This document shows positions 35,037-44,177 of a stretch of DNA of 64,000 bases, piece after piece. The translations under genes and the position numbers were made by a program. The notes under the pieces are model-generated. The model was not told the DNA's origin. It searched no databases and saw only the letters and a program-made list of their open reading frames with translations. This stretch comes from Mycolicibacterium malmesburyense (GTDB lineage Bacteria > Actinomycetota > Actinomycetes > Mycobacteriales > Mycobacteriaceae): assembly GCF_001050015.1 (NCBI RefSeq), contig NZ_CVTB01000022.1, positions 40,348 to 104,347 of the forward strand. Direction: 5' to 3'. Numbering within the stretch: the first letter of the stretch is position 1; each line of letters starts with the position of its first letter.

Positions 35037-37073
35037 GTGAAACCAGATAGAGATCCACACGGAGAGCGACACGCCTCGCATCCTGCAACCGGCCGAGGGG
35101 ACCAACAATGCAACGGTCGACATCTAGCGACGGGGTTGCGAGATGTGCCGTTGATACCCGTGTCTCGAGGCCCGCGCGGACCGATCGTCGCCGCACAGCG
35201 ACGCAAACGCCTGGGCGCCGTGGCGGGATTGTGGCTGATCGGGTTGTTGCCGTGCCTACTCAGCCTCCCCCTGCCGTGGCGAGCATTAGGCATCGGGTTG
35301 GTCCTGCCCGGCGCCGGCTTCCTGTATCGCGGCAACATCTGGCTCTTCTTGCTAAGTATCGCGTTGCTGCCGTTTGTCTTCTACCGGATGTGGATCGCCG
35401 CCGACCATCTCAGCCTGCCCGCACTGTATGCGACAACAGCCATAGGGTCCGCGGCGATCCCGGGCCGCACTTACTGGCCATGGGTGTCGTGGGCTGTTCC
35501 TGTCGCTACCATAGGCATCGGCGTGATAGTCGAAGCATTGCGTTGGCGCGGCGATGCGCGTGCCCGGCGGTTGGGCAAGAATCGCAACGACTACCTCGCT
35601 CATCAACACGCCCGTACCGATATTCGGTCGATTGTCTCGTCTTCGGCGGAACTCCCTAGAGTCGTAGAGTCGAGCGAATCTGAACTGCAATTGCAGCGAT
35701 GGGTTCTCGACCACGCTCTACAACCGATGGACGACTGGAGCGCCTACGACTGGTCGGAGAAAGCTCAGCGGGATACGCGCAGCGTTCGCTACCAGCTCAA
35801 CTGGCTGCAGTGGGCGCTCGCTGTCAGTCAGTATACCCGGACGCCGTCATTCTCCGGCTACCTAGCTGAAGGTCAGCGTCGACTGATCGATCGCATGCTC
35901 GATCGGCGAGTATGGGGATACTGGCGTGCCGAGAACATTGGCGGAAACCTGAGTTTCAGCGCCGACCCAGTCCGAAAAGACAACGTGATGTACTCCGGGT
36001 ATCTCGCACTGATGGTCGGAACCTATGCACTCCTCAACTCAGATAGGTGCTACGACCGCCCCGGAGCCCTGACATTTCGGTGGAACGATCGCCGCGAATT
36101 TGCCTACGACCACAGCAATCTCGTCGATATCATCCATCGCAACTTCGAGAATTCACGGTTCGGGCTCTTTGCCTGCGAACCAGCATTCGTGTTTCCCATC
36201 TGCAATATCTTTGCGCTCTTGGCAATAGCGTTTCGTGACAGACTAGACGGCACACACCGCGAGCGACGGTTGCTGTCACGCTTTGCCGATTCACTCGACC
36301 GCGAGTTCACCGCTGCCGACGGTGACCTACATCTCGCAGTCTCCGACAGATACGGAGTGCGCCTGCTCGTGCACCGCGGTGCCGAACTCACCGGCCAACA
36401 CGGCTTCTACCTGCGCCCACTTCTACCCGGCCTGAGCGACAGGATGTGGCTGACATGTCGTCGGGAACTGGTCGAACAAGGCGTGTATCGGATGAGCAAC
36501 GCGAAGGGTCGCTCAATGATGTTGGGCGACTGGGGATCCAAATCCGCATCAACGGCAACGCTGTTTACCTCGCTAGCATCACAAGCACGAGAGTACGGCG
36601 ACGAGGTTGCCTACGCCGACGTGATCGAGCATGCTCGCGAGGCACTCGACTGGCGCGTGTCGGACGGTGTCGGCTGCTATGAGGCCGTTTCACGAGTCGC
36701 GAATGCACAACTGGCACTGGCGCAGTTGAATCGCCACGACGGCTGGCTGGGGCTGTTGCGATCGCCTCGCCCCTCGGCGTGGGACCACGGGCCGCGCTTA
36801 GCCGATGCACCCTATCCAGAAGTACTCGTTTCCCGAGCCGTAGCCCATGATGACGGAATCGACTTGGTTCTGCGTCCTGGAAGCGGCGCGGGGCGGCGCA
36901 TACTGCACCTCGACCGCCTCCAACCTGGGGCCTGGTATCGCGCACTCGGTGCTGTGGAGGACTCCGTCATCGCTGGTGTAGACGGTTCAGCAACGATCAC
37001 GGTGGATCTCGAAGCACGCCAAGAGGTCTCCGTTGCGCGAGGCACGGATCCGTCAAACTGGAAGGGGCCCTAG
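35037..37073 (+). CDS. Membrane-anchored linalool dehydratase/isomerase-like protein
   Basis: A 678-residue protein. Residues 55-170 are an N-terminal domain with about four membrane segments. From about 225 on, sequence blocks (RYQLNWLQWALA, LIDRMLDRRVWGYWRAEN, DNVMYSGYLALMVGTYALL, FRWNDRREFAYDH, FACEPAFVFPICN) follow the linalool dehydratase/isomerase family. Cys380 and Cys389 are spaced like the catalytic cysteine pair of the Castellaniella enzyme. The known enzyme isomerises linalool to geraniol and dehydrates it to myrcene. GTG 35037 has AGGAGG eight bases upstream. The substrate here is unproven; the membrane domain is unusual for the family. Confidence 0.75.
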   Translation: MKPDRDPHGERHASHPATGRGDQQCNGRHLATGLRDVPLIPVSRGPRGPIVAAQRRKRLGAVAGLWLIGLLPCLLSLPLPWRALGIGLVLPGAGFLYRGNIWLFLLSIALLPFVFYRMWIAADHLSLPALYATTAIGSAAIPGRTYWPWVSWAVPVATIGIGVIVEALRWRGDARARRLGKNRNDYLAHQHARTDIRSIVSSSAELPRVVESSESELQLQRWVLDHALQPMDDWSAYDWSEKAQRDTRSVRYQLNWLQWALAVSQYTRTPSFSGYLAEGQRRLIDRMLDRRVWGYWRAENIGGNLSFSADPVRKDNVMYSGYLALMVGTYALLNSDRCYDRPGALTFRWNDRREFAYDHSNLVDIIHRNFENSRFGLFACEPAFVFPICNIFALLAIAFRDRLDGTHRERRLLSRFADSLDREFTAADGDLHLAVSDRYGVRLLVHRGAELTGQHGFYLRPLLPGLSDRMWLTCRRELVEQGVYRMSNAKGRSMMLGDWGSKSASTATLFTSLASQAREYGDEVAYADVIEHAREALDWRVSDGVGCYEAVSRVANAQLALAQLNRHDGWLGLLRSPRPSAWDHGPRLADAPYPEVLVSRAVAHDDGIDLVLRPGSGAGRRILHLDRLQPGAWYRALGAVEDSVIAGVDGSATITVDLEARQEVSVARGTDPSNWKGP

Positions 37074-37076
37074 ATC

Positions 37077-37214
37077 GTGGCATGCTGCGTGGTCGTCGTC
37101 TCGGTTATCGGAGTTGTTGTGAGTGTCCTGCCGTTATCGCTGAGACGGGAGGGCGACGCTCGGCGGTTAAGGATGCCGGCGCCCATTTACGTTCCGACAG
37201 AGCGCTGCCAGTGA
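37077..37214 (+). CDS. Possible small membrane peptide
   Basis: A 45-codon frame from GTG 37077, three bases after the preceding gene's stop, with GGAAGGGG nine bases before it. The N-terminal half is strongly hydrophobic (CCVVVVSVIGVVVSVLPL) and the rest is basic (RREGDARRLRMP), a single-pass topology. It could act with the preceding membrane enzyme. No family is recognised and it may be chance. Confidence 0.35.
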   Translation: MACCVVVVSVIGVVVSVLPLSLRREGDARRLRMPAPIYVPTERCQ

Positions 37215-37504
37215 CACTGCTCAGCGACGGCACTTGTCTTCCCCAGCAACCATTGCGGTCGCCCGACAGTTGTCCCGTCGCCGGAACTGTGGGCCTCGGC
37301 AACACCACCAACGCATCCCCCGACCTGACATCTGGCGGCACTAAACCCCACGGTGAGCACGCAGAACGTGGACACACACCGCCCGCTCCCCCACGTGTCG
37401 GATGCTGCACCAGCGTGATCTGGCGTACTGCCATCAACCCAAGCATCAAGACTGAGACCTCTGGGGCTGTGGTTCGCGACCTTGTCGGCTGGGTACCAGC
37501 TTCT
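37215..37504. other. Intergenic stretch without a recognisable gene
   Basis: I see nothing coding here. The minus-strand frame across this region is only the read-through of the broken P-loop gene to its right. Confidence 0.4.
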
Positions 37505-37985
37505 AGGTGGGGCCCGGCTGCCTCCTTTGCGCTTGCGAGGAACCGTTCGACATCACCCGGACTTCGCAGCACGTATAGCTTTGCGTCGCCGCGTTATCGG
37601 CAATGATCGCCATCACCAGCGGCAGGCTCCGGCGGCGGTAGCTGATGAACCACCGCCAGAAGGTCCAATTCTCCCGAGAACGCCGGAGTGCCCGCCAGGC
37701 ACAGCGCCACAACGCAAAGTCCAACACGATTACGGTGTCAGCAGCCGCTACTCGGACGTCCAGGACGTCAAATGGGCCAAGATCACCGTCGAGGATCCAA
37801 GCCTCCTCGCTGACGAACCTCAGTTGCGTCGCAGCCCATCGGTCCCGCGGCATCGGTGTGAGGTCGGTAGCCCAGAAGCGCTTGTCGAGTTCAATCACCG
37901 GCAACGCCGCCGCGGCACCGAGCCGCGTAGCGAAGGTTGATTTTCCCGCTCCCCCGCGGCCAACGAAGACCAGCGCTTCATATCC
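37505..37985 (-). pseudogene. Adenylate kinase/FlaR-like P-loop protein, broken
   Basis: On the minus strand, VFVGRGGAGKSTFATRLG (a Walker A site) begins near 37970, followed by LPVIELDKRFW and WILDGDLGPFDVLDVRVAAADTVIVLDFALWRCAWRALRRSRE, the core of small P-loop kinase-like (adenylate kinase, topology modulation) proteins. No start codon precedes the P loop in frame, and the frame shifts near 37583, after which LYVLRSPGDVERFLASAKEA resumes the expected C-terminus in the next frame. Both defects imply decay. Confidence 0.6.
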
Positions 37986-38125
37986 CTATTGTGAAGACAT
38001 GCGGCCGCCCCCCACGCCGCGCGATGCTGCCGCTGACCGGGTTGCTTGAAGCCCCGGTGCAGTTTCCCTGCTCGGAAGCATCCTCCGGTTGACCGCAATC
38101 TTCCTGAGCCGTTCACTCGCGCGGC

Positions 38126-38491
38126 CTACACCACACTTCGTCCCAGTGCCACCAAGACGGCTATGACGAAGATGGTCACGGTGATCGCCACATTGGCCGG
38201 CTCGCGAAGTCGGATGTGCGCGTATGTTGCACCGATCATGACAGCCGCCAGCCCAGCAGCCGCCGTGGGTGTCAGCCACTGGAACCTGTGCACCACCATC
38301 GGCACCACCACTCCGACTGCGCCGAGAAGCTCGCATACGGCTGTAAACCGCACCACCGGCATCGGGAAAAGCTGGACGCCAGTCTGCCCGTTGTCAATTA
38401 GTCGTTGCCTCGACCACGTCAGCTTACAAACCCCCGACACAAGGAAAACGACGGAGAGAATGCCTTGCATGATCCACAACGCAACATTCAT
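38126..38491 (-). CDS. DoxX family membrane protein
   Basis: A 121-residue protein with four membrane segments: MQGILSVVFLVSGVCKLTWSRQ, MPVVRFTAVCELLGAVGVVVPMVV, AAAGLAAVMIGATYAHI and VAITVTIFVIAVLVALG. This order is that of DoxX/DoxD-like proteins. AAGGAGG lies 11 bases upstream of the ATG. It sits between the broken P-loop gene and the SDR gene and is a paralogue, in type, of the gene at 34557. Confidence 0.75.
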   Translation of the reverse strand: MNVALWIMQGILSVVFLVSGVCKLTWSRQRLIDNGQTGVQLFPMPVVRFTAVCELLGAVGVVVPMVVHRFQWLTPTAAAGLAAVMIGATYAHIRLREPANVAITVTIFVIAVLVALGRSVV

Positions 38492-38586
38492 GACCTAGAT
38501 GTCCTCCTTAGACAACACAGAATCTTCCTGACCGGATACCCTGAGGTGTAAAGAAATTGGACCTTCGCGGCTGCCTCACGGGCAGA

Positions 38587-39447
38587 TCAGCCGGGATTCA
38601 AATTGAGAAATCGGCGCAGTAGCGCATCTTTTGACCGATCGGGTAGGAATTGTGCTAGCAGGAGCAGTTTGCGCGCTTGATGACCAACCGGGTAACGGGT
38701 TCTAGGTCGCCTCGACCGAAGCGCGGCGAGAACAGCATCAGAAACGACCTCCGGTGGGCTGCCGTCGTCGATATGCGCGCGCATCTCGGTCCGCATACTG
38801 TGCAGCGGAGGGCCATACAGCTTCTTGAGATCATCTGGAATCCGCTGCTGCGCGATATCAGCGCTAGTGGAGAACTTGTCGATCATGCCAGTATGGATAG
38901 CGCCAGGTTGAACGATGGCGACATTGACGCCTGCGCGTTCCACTTCCACCCTCAGCGAGTCAAAGAATCCCTCGAGGAAGTGCTTCGTACCGCAATGGAC
39001 TGCATTGAAGGGCATGGGTAGGCGGCCAACTACCGAAGTCACGACGACCAGGCGGCCGTGGCTGGTCCGAATGAGCGGCAGCAGTTCACGAGTCAGCCCG
39101 ATCGTTCCCGTTACGTTCACGGCGATCTGCTGCACCCATTCATCGCGGTTGGAGAGCTCGAAGGCGCCTGGGATCGCGATACCGGCGTTGTTGACAAGGC
39201 CGTAGAGGAAACCGCCCGTGTGATCGGCTACCCGCTCTCGGATTGTCTCCAGCTGTTCAGAGGACGTGAGGTCGAGGTCGATGAGATCAGCACTCGAAGC
39301 GATCGCCGGCGACACGTTTGTTCCCCCTGGACGAACACCGGCCAGAACGTTGAATCCGGCCGGAGCAAGCGTCCGGCAGATGGCCTCTCCGATGCCGCCA
39401 GATGCCCCGGTGACTAAGACCCACCGCTTGCTGTCGTCGAATTTCAT
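38587..39447 (-). CDS. Short-chain dehydrogenase/reductase with His at the catalytic Tyr
   Basis: A 286-residue SDR. NAD(P) motif TGASGGIG at 13-20, NNAG at 86-89, catalytic-type Ser138 in VVVTSVVG and Lys155. The usual YxxxK is HCGTK here, with His151 in place of Tyr, encoded by CAT. The C-terminus is extended to about 286 residues, as in membrane-associated retinol- or steroid-type SDRs. Operator site 4 lies 51 bases upstream, tying it to the island TetR regulon. Loss of Tyr would normally abolish activity, so it may be inactive or mechanistically altered. Confidence 0.8.
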   Translation of the reverse strand: MKFDDSKRWVLVTGASGGIGEAICRTLAPAGFNVLAGVRPGGTNVSPAIASSADLIDLDLTSSEQLETIRERVADHTGGFLYGLVNNAGIAIPGAFELSNRDEWVQQIAVNVTGTIGLTRELLPLIRTSHGRLVVVTSVVGRLPMPFNAVHCGTKHFLEGFFDSLRVEVERAGVNVAIVQPGAIHTGMIDKFSTSADIAQQRIPDDLKKLYGPPLHSMRTEMRAHIDDGSPPEVVSDAVLAALRSRRPRTRYPVGHQARKLLLLAQFLPDRSKDALLRRFLNLNPG

Positions 39448-39497
39448 TCTGTTCTCTTCCTGCTAGGAGAGGGCTCCCGTGGACAGTGGATAACCTC

Positions 39498-39519
39498 AAT
39501 CTACACAAACGTATGGATT
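39498..39519. promoter_or_regulatory. Operator site 4 (SDR gene)
   Basis: Outer arms AATC and GATT with ACAC...GTAT inside (AATCTACAC ... GTATGGATT), an imperfect copy of the AATCTA/TAGATT motif, 51 bases upstream of the SDR start codon. Confidence 0.5.
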
Positions 39520-39804
39520 AGACGCAAGCCAGGGGTATGCTACGTAGGTCCAGGGGGCTAGCTGCGCGGCTGCCACAGCCGCCGAGCCGACGGTGTCCGG
39601 CGCGATCCCGCAGATCTCATGGAAGTCTGGGGATTTCAACTGCCAGGGGGCATTCGGGAGCGCCCACACGGGTGAACCTCTCCTGCCACCCTGCGAGGTG
39701 TAAGCGCTAACCCGACATGCCAACCCGGTACGGGATTACGCCCAACTCAACGGTCACCCACTGATCCCTGAGCAGCCCTACAACGACGCTCGAGGAAGGC
39801 GAGC

Positions 39805-41657
39805 ATGCCGTCGCTGGCGGCGGTGATGGTGTGCTCCATCTTCATGGCCTCCAGCCACACCAGCGGTTGGCCCGCGGTCACGGTGTCGCCGGCCGCAGCG
39901 CCGATGCGCAGCACCGAACCGGGCATCGGTGCCAGCAGCGAGCCCTGCGCGACGGCCGAGTCGGGATCGGGGAAGCGGGCAGCGCGGTCAATTGCACTGG
40001 GCCCAGCGGTGAGTCGACGAACACTGCTCGAAGATCGGGGCCGTAGCGGGCCACATCGAACGGCCGCTCGACACCGCCGACCCGCAGCACCACGCGCTCG
40101 GCAGTGGCGGACACCAGCGCGACGTCGGCATAGCCGGGTAATTCGACACCGGAGCGGGTGAACCGGTAGCACACCTCGTGCTCGCCGCCGGTGTGATCGG
40201 TGTAGCGCTTGGTCGGGTAGATGGAGACCAGGTTGCGCCAGCCGCTCGGTGCGGCCGCGAAACCCGTTGCGGTGTCGCGGTTGGGGCGACGTCGGCCAGC
40301 GCGGCGGCGGTCGCGGACAACGCTGCCGCGCGGTCGTCGGCCAGCGGCGCGGCCAACTCGGCCAGGCCGTGGGTGTCGAAGAACGCGGTGTCGGTGGCGC
40401 CGTCGAGGAACGCCGGATGGCGCAGCACGTTGACCAGCAGGTCGCGGTTGATGCGCACGCCGTGAATGCGGGTGCGGGCCAACGCGTCGGCGAGCACGCC
40501 CGCGGCCTGACGCCGCGTCGGTGCGGTCGCGATGACCTTGGCGATCATCGGGTCGTAGAAGATCGACACCGTCGAACCGTTGACCACGCCGGTGTCGACG
40601 CGCACGTTCGGCGGAACCTCGAACCGGTACACGTCGCCCGCCTGCGGCTGCCATTCCTTGGCGGGGTCCTCGGCGTAGAGTCGGGCCTCGATCGACGAGC
40701 CACGCGACGGTGGCGGTTCGGGGTCGAGCCTGCCGCCGTGGGCGACGAACAGTTGCCGCAACCAGATCCAGGCCGGTGGTCTCCTCGGTAACCGGGTGTT
40801 CGACCTGCAGGCGGGTGTTCATCTCGAAGAAGAAGAAGTCGCCGTTCTCGTCGGCCATGAACTCGACGGTGCCCGCGCCGGTGTAGCCGATCGCGGCGGC
40901 GGCCAGCCGGGCTGCGTCGAACAGTTTGGCCCGCATCCCCGGGGTGCGTTCGACCAGCGGCGAGGGCGCCTCTTCGATGATCTCTTGGTGGCGCCGCTGG
41001 ATCGAGCATTCGCGTTCGCCGACCGACCACACGGTGCCGTGCTCGTCGGCGAGCACCTGCACCTCGACGTGGTGCCCGGTGGCCAGGTAGTGCTCGCAGA
41101 ACACGGTCGGGTCGCCGAATGCCGAGGCCGCCTCGCGGCGCGCCGCCTCGACCTGCGCGGGCAGCTGCGCCAGGTCGGTGACCACCCGCATGCCGCGGCC
41201 ACCCCCGCCCGCCAACGCCTTGATCAGCACCGGCAGCTGGTCGGCGGTGACCGTGTCGGGGTCGAGCTCGTCGAGCACCGGCACACCCGCGGCGGCCATA
41301 ATCTTGTTGGCCTCGATCTTGGAGCCCATCGCGGCGACAGCAGCCACCGGCGGCCCGATCCACGTCAGGCCGGCGTCGACCACCGCGCCGGCGAATTCGG
41401 CGTTCTCCGAGAGGAACCCGTAGCCGGGATGGATCGCGTCGGCGCCGGCCGCGCGCGCCGCGCCGATCAGTTGCTCGCCGTCGAGATAGCCGTTGCGGCC
41501 CTGAAGGCGCACCCGCGCGTCGGCCTCTCCGACGTGCGGCGAGTGCTCGTCGGGGTCGGTGTAGACGGCCACCGTGCCGATGCCGAGGCGTCGGCACGTC
41601 GCGAACACCCGCCGGGCGATCTCGCCGCGGTTGGCCACCAGAACTCGCGTGATCATT
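39805..41657 (-). pseudogene. Acetyl/propionyl-CoA carboxylase alpha chain, frameshifted and truncated
   Basis: Starts at ATG 41657 (ITRVLVANRGEIARRVFATCRR) after GAGGGAAG and reads as a normal biotin carboxylase (ALAGGGGRGM, EMNTRLQVEHPVTEETTGLDLV). It then breaks three times: near 40762 at a short repeat (a deletion of about 5 bases is likely), near 40285 at a CCCC run, and near 39985. Other frames supply the middle (IEARLYAEDPAKEWQPQAGDVYRF), the next part and the carrier segment with EAMKMEHTI. Homology stops soon after the biotin site, near 39805, so the last 30 or so residues are also missing. Confidence 0.75.
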
Positions 41658-41735
41658 TGCTTCCCTCTTCGATTTGTGTGCGTTTGGTTGCGCGCAGCGC
41701 TCCTATGCGCACACAAGTCGCGTACATCATGACGC

Positions 41736-42028
41736 TCACATCCGGAAGACGCCGAAGTTCGACGTCCCCTTGATCGGGCCATTGGCGATGGCGGACAGGC
41801 ACATTCCGAGTACGGTGCGGGTGTCGCGGGGGTCGATGACACCGTCGTCGTACAACCGCCCGGACAGGAAAGTCGGCAGCGACTCGGCCTCGATCTGCGC
41901 CTCGACGGCGGCGCGCAGCGCGGCATCGACATCCTCGTCGACGGCCTGCCCACGCGCCTCGGCGGCCGCGCGGTTGACGATCGACAGCACACCGGCCAAC
42001 TTCGCCCCACCCATGACCGCCGACGTCG
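41736..42028 (-). pseudogene. Acyl-CoA carboxylase beta chain, C-terminal fragment
   Basis: About 95 residues (VMGGAKLAGVLSIVNRAAAEARG, ending with GPIKGTSNFGVFRM) that match the end of an AccD-type carboxyltransferase. The rest of the roughly 520-residue gene is absent; homology ends near 42028, just before the repeat copy at 42092. It precedes the broken alpha chain as in normal accDA operons, so the locus was cut and lost its 5' part. Confidence 0.8.
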
Positions 42029-42091
42029 CGCTCGACCCAGCCGGCTACATTTTCGTCACGTGACAAATAGCGCCCACCCTCCCCGCCGCCC

Positions 42092-42183
42092 CTGTCCATC
42101 GGGCGAATCGTTCGTGGCAAATACCGGACAACGCGGTCGCCGTGCGGGATCGTTGTCACATGAGCCCCAAGGTTCCCACCCCT
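42092..42183 (+). repeat. 92-bp direct repeat, right copy
   Basis: Matches 32602-32693 at 84 of 92 bases. This copy includes the upstream region and first codons of the intact 42160 gene. Together the two flank about 9.4 kb of mosaic DNA. Confidence 0.85.
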
Positions 42184-42561
42184 AAAGAAATCAGAGAAGC
42201 GGCGCAGGCGGCCGCCGAGACCGCCCAGGCGGCCGCCACCGAAGCCATGCGCATCCCGCCGGCGTCCGTAAAGATGATGGCCCAAGTGCCGGATCTCATC
42301 GAAAATTTGGCCGCTGCCACCGAGCGTCTCAACGCGGCGATCGACCGCGCGGAACGCTATCTCGCACTAGCCGATCCGATGATCCGGACCATGGACGCCA
42401 TCCTGCCGCAACTCGAAGCGTTGATCGCCACCGGCAACGACGTCTACAACGCGGTAGGACGGATCCCCGGCGTCGCCACGGTGGGCCGCTTCGCGTCGCG
42501 GACTTCGACTCAGCCGTCGGACAAGAAGCCCTCCGGCGGACGGACCCGCAAGAAGCCCTGA
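42160..42561 (+). CDS. Conserved helical protein (phasin-like/hypothetical)
   Basis: A 133-residue soluble protein with an Ala/Glu-rich helical N-terminus (KEIREAAQAAAETAQAAATEAM) and VPDLIENLAAATERLNAAIDRAERYLALADP, predicted coiled coils, then a Ser/Lys/Arg tail. It resembles phasin-type and hypothetical mycobacterial proteins. Its upstream region is duplicated at 32602. ATG 42160 is part of the repeated block. Confidence 0.65.
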   Translation: MSPKVPTPKEIREAAQAAAETAQAAATEAMRIPPASVKMMAQVPDLIENLAAATERLNAAIDRAERYLALADPMIRTMDAILPQLEALIATGNDVYNAVGRIPGVATVGRFASRTSTQPSDKKPSGGRTRKKP

Positions 42562-42579
42562 CGGAGAATTCCCACGTGA

Positions 42580-43401
42580 TCACTCATAGTTGACTTCACC
42601 ACGCGGGAACGGCCGGCCCCTGAAGTCGATCTGCGCGGCCGGATTCGCCACAGCGGTCACCATGCCGGACCCGAACGCACCCTGGCGGTCGAACAGCGTC
42701 GCCGTACCCACCGAAATCCCATCGGCAACCCAGTGCGAGTCACCCTGGACCAGAATCCACTCGTCCAACGGCAGGCGCGCCAACGCGACGGTCAGGTCAC
42801 CGTTGATGTATCCGATTCCCTCGGTACCCAGGTTGGTCACCAGGCTCGTCGACTCCGCCACCGTCACCGCCCGCACGAACGGTGAGGCCGGTTCGCCCGC
42901 AATGATATTCGCGCACGTATAGAAGAACTGTTTGCGTGAGGTGTTCTGATGGGCCTCCGGTGACCGCGTCCACCCGCCGTCGTCGCTGCCGATGAACGGA
43001 ACCAACTCGTCGTCCGGTGTGGGCATCTGCGGCGCGCTGACCGGCGCGGTCCACTCCTCACCGAGAGGCGCGGACGATCGCCGATACTGCACCAGCGTCG
43101 CACGCGCGACCGCGCGACCATCCTGCAGCACAACGCATTCCGCGTTACGCACGCGGCGACCGTCCCGGATCATCCGCACCTCGACGGTTGTCGCGCGGTT
43201 GCGTGCCGCCCGGAACAGGTCCACGGTGATCCGTGTCGGCATGAACTCGGGTAAGCCGCACTCCTTCTCGAGCGTCTGCGCGGCCAAACCGACGATCGCC
43301 GGGCCGTTGAGGTGATCATCACCCCAGTGGCTCTGGGCAAAGATCGACGGCATCAGCGCGCCGTCCGCCGTCGGCGTGAAATACGCAGGATCAGTGCTCA
43401 T
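42580..43401 (-). CDS. Acyl-CoA thioesterase family protein
   Basis: A 273-residue double hot-dog-type protein resembling TesB-like thioesterases: LNGPAIVGLAAQTLEKECG and LTVALARLPLDEWILVQGDSHWVADGISVGTATLFDRQGAFGSGMVTA in the second half. Mycobacteria have several such proteins. It is transcribed toward the 42160 gene; a 37-bp gap separates it from the SDR gene upstream. The acyl-CoA hydrolysed is unknown. Confidence 0.8.
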   Translation of the reverse strand: MSTDPAYFTPTADGALMPSIFAQSHWGDDHLNGPAIVGLAAQTLEKECGLPEFMPTRITVDLFRAARNRATTVEVRMIRDGRRVRNAECVVLQDGRAVARATLVQYRRSSAPLGEEWTAPVSAPQMPTPDDELVPFIGSDDGGWTRSPEAHQNTSRKQFFYTCANIIAGEPASPFVRAVTVAESTSLVTNLGTEGIGYINGDLTVALARLPLDEWILVQGDSHWVADGISVGTATLFDRQGAFGSGMVTAVANPAAQIDFRGRPFPRGEVNYE

Positions 43402-43438
43402 CTGCGGATCCTCGCACAGGGCTCAGAACGCACCGCGG

Positions 43439-44140
43439 CTAGGTGTTGCGACCGCCGTTGACGCCGATGATCTGACCGGTGATGTAGCCCGCCTCGTCCG
43501 AGACGAGGAACGCGCACGTGGCCGCGATGTCCTCGGGCTTGCCCATGCGGCGCACCGGCGTTGCATCGATCGTCGCCTGGATGTCCCCGAGATAGCCACG
43601 CGACTCGGCCGCGCGCAGCATCGGCGTGTCGATGAATCCCGGTGGCACCGCGTTCACCGTGATGCCGGCCGGCCCGTACTCGAGGGCCAGCGTCTTGGTC
43701 AGCCCGTTCACCGCGGATTTCGCCGCCACGTAATGCGCCATGTACGGCGCACCGGAGTGTGTACTCGACGAGGAGATGTTGACGATTCGCCCCCAGCCGG
43801 CCTCCACCATGTCCGGCAGCACGGCCTGGACGCAGTGGAACACACCGTTGAGGTTGACGTCGATGACCTTTCGCCATTTCTCGAATGTGATGTCACCGAA
43901 TCGCGAGAACCCGTCGAGCCCAGCGCCATTGACCAGGATCGTCACCGGTCCGAGCCGGCTACGGACGGCCGATAGCGCAGCATCGACCTGCTCGCGGTCG
44001 GTGACGTCTGCGGTGAAGGCGAACTCGTCGTCGTTCGGCGCCAGATCCACGATGGCGACGTGGTAGCCCTCGGCGCGCAACCGCTCGACGACCGCGCGTC
44101 CGATTCCCGAGCCGCCACCGGTGACGACAGCTGTCTTCAT
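43439..44140 (-). CDS. Short-chain dehydrogenase/reductase (FabG-like)
   Basis: A 233-residue classical SDR: TGGGSGIG at 7-14, the NGAG block near 71-74 and the YVAAK catalytic motif with Tyr137 and Lys141, Ser around 125. The C-terminal GYITGQIIGVNGGRNT matches FabG-like enzymes. It lies 37 bases after the TetR gene in the same direction, so the TetR protein probably controls it. Likely acts on a 3-hydroxyacyl-CoA-like or alcohol substrate with the adjoining thioesterase. Confidence 0.87.
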   Translation of the reverse strand: MKTAVVTGGGSGIGRAVVERLRAEGYHVAIVDLAPNDDEFAFTADVTDREQVDAALSAVRSRLGPVTILVNGAGLDGFSRFGDITFEKWRKVIDVNLNGVFHCVQAVLPDMVEAGWGRIVNISSSSTHSGAPYMAHYVAAKSAVNGLTKTLALEYGPAGITVNAVPPGFIDTPMLRAAESRGYLGDIQATIDATPVRRMGKPEDIAATCAFLVSDEAGYITGQIIGVNGGRNT

Positions 44141-44177
44141 TCGTTTGTCCTTTCGTAATCCCTTGCCGAAGAGCGTG

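Noticed and set aside
39496..39723. 75-codon minus-strand frame between the SDR and acc remnants
   Set aside because: No ribosome site or domain, and it overlaps the SDR operator.
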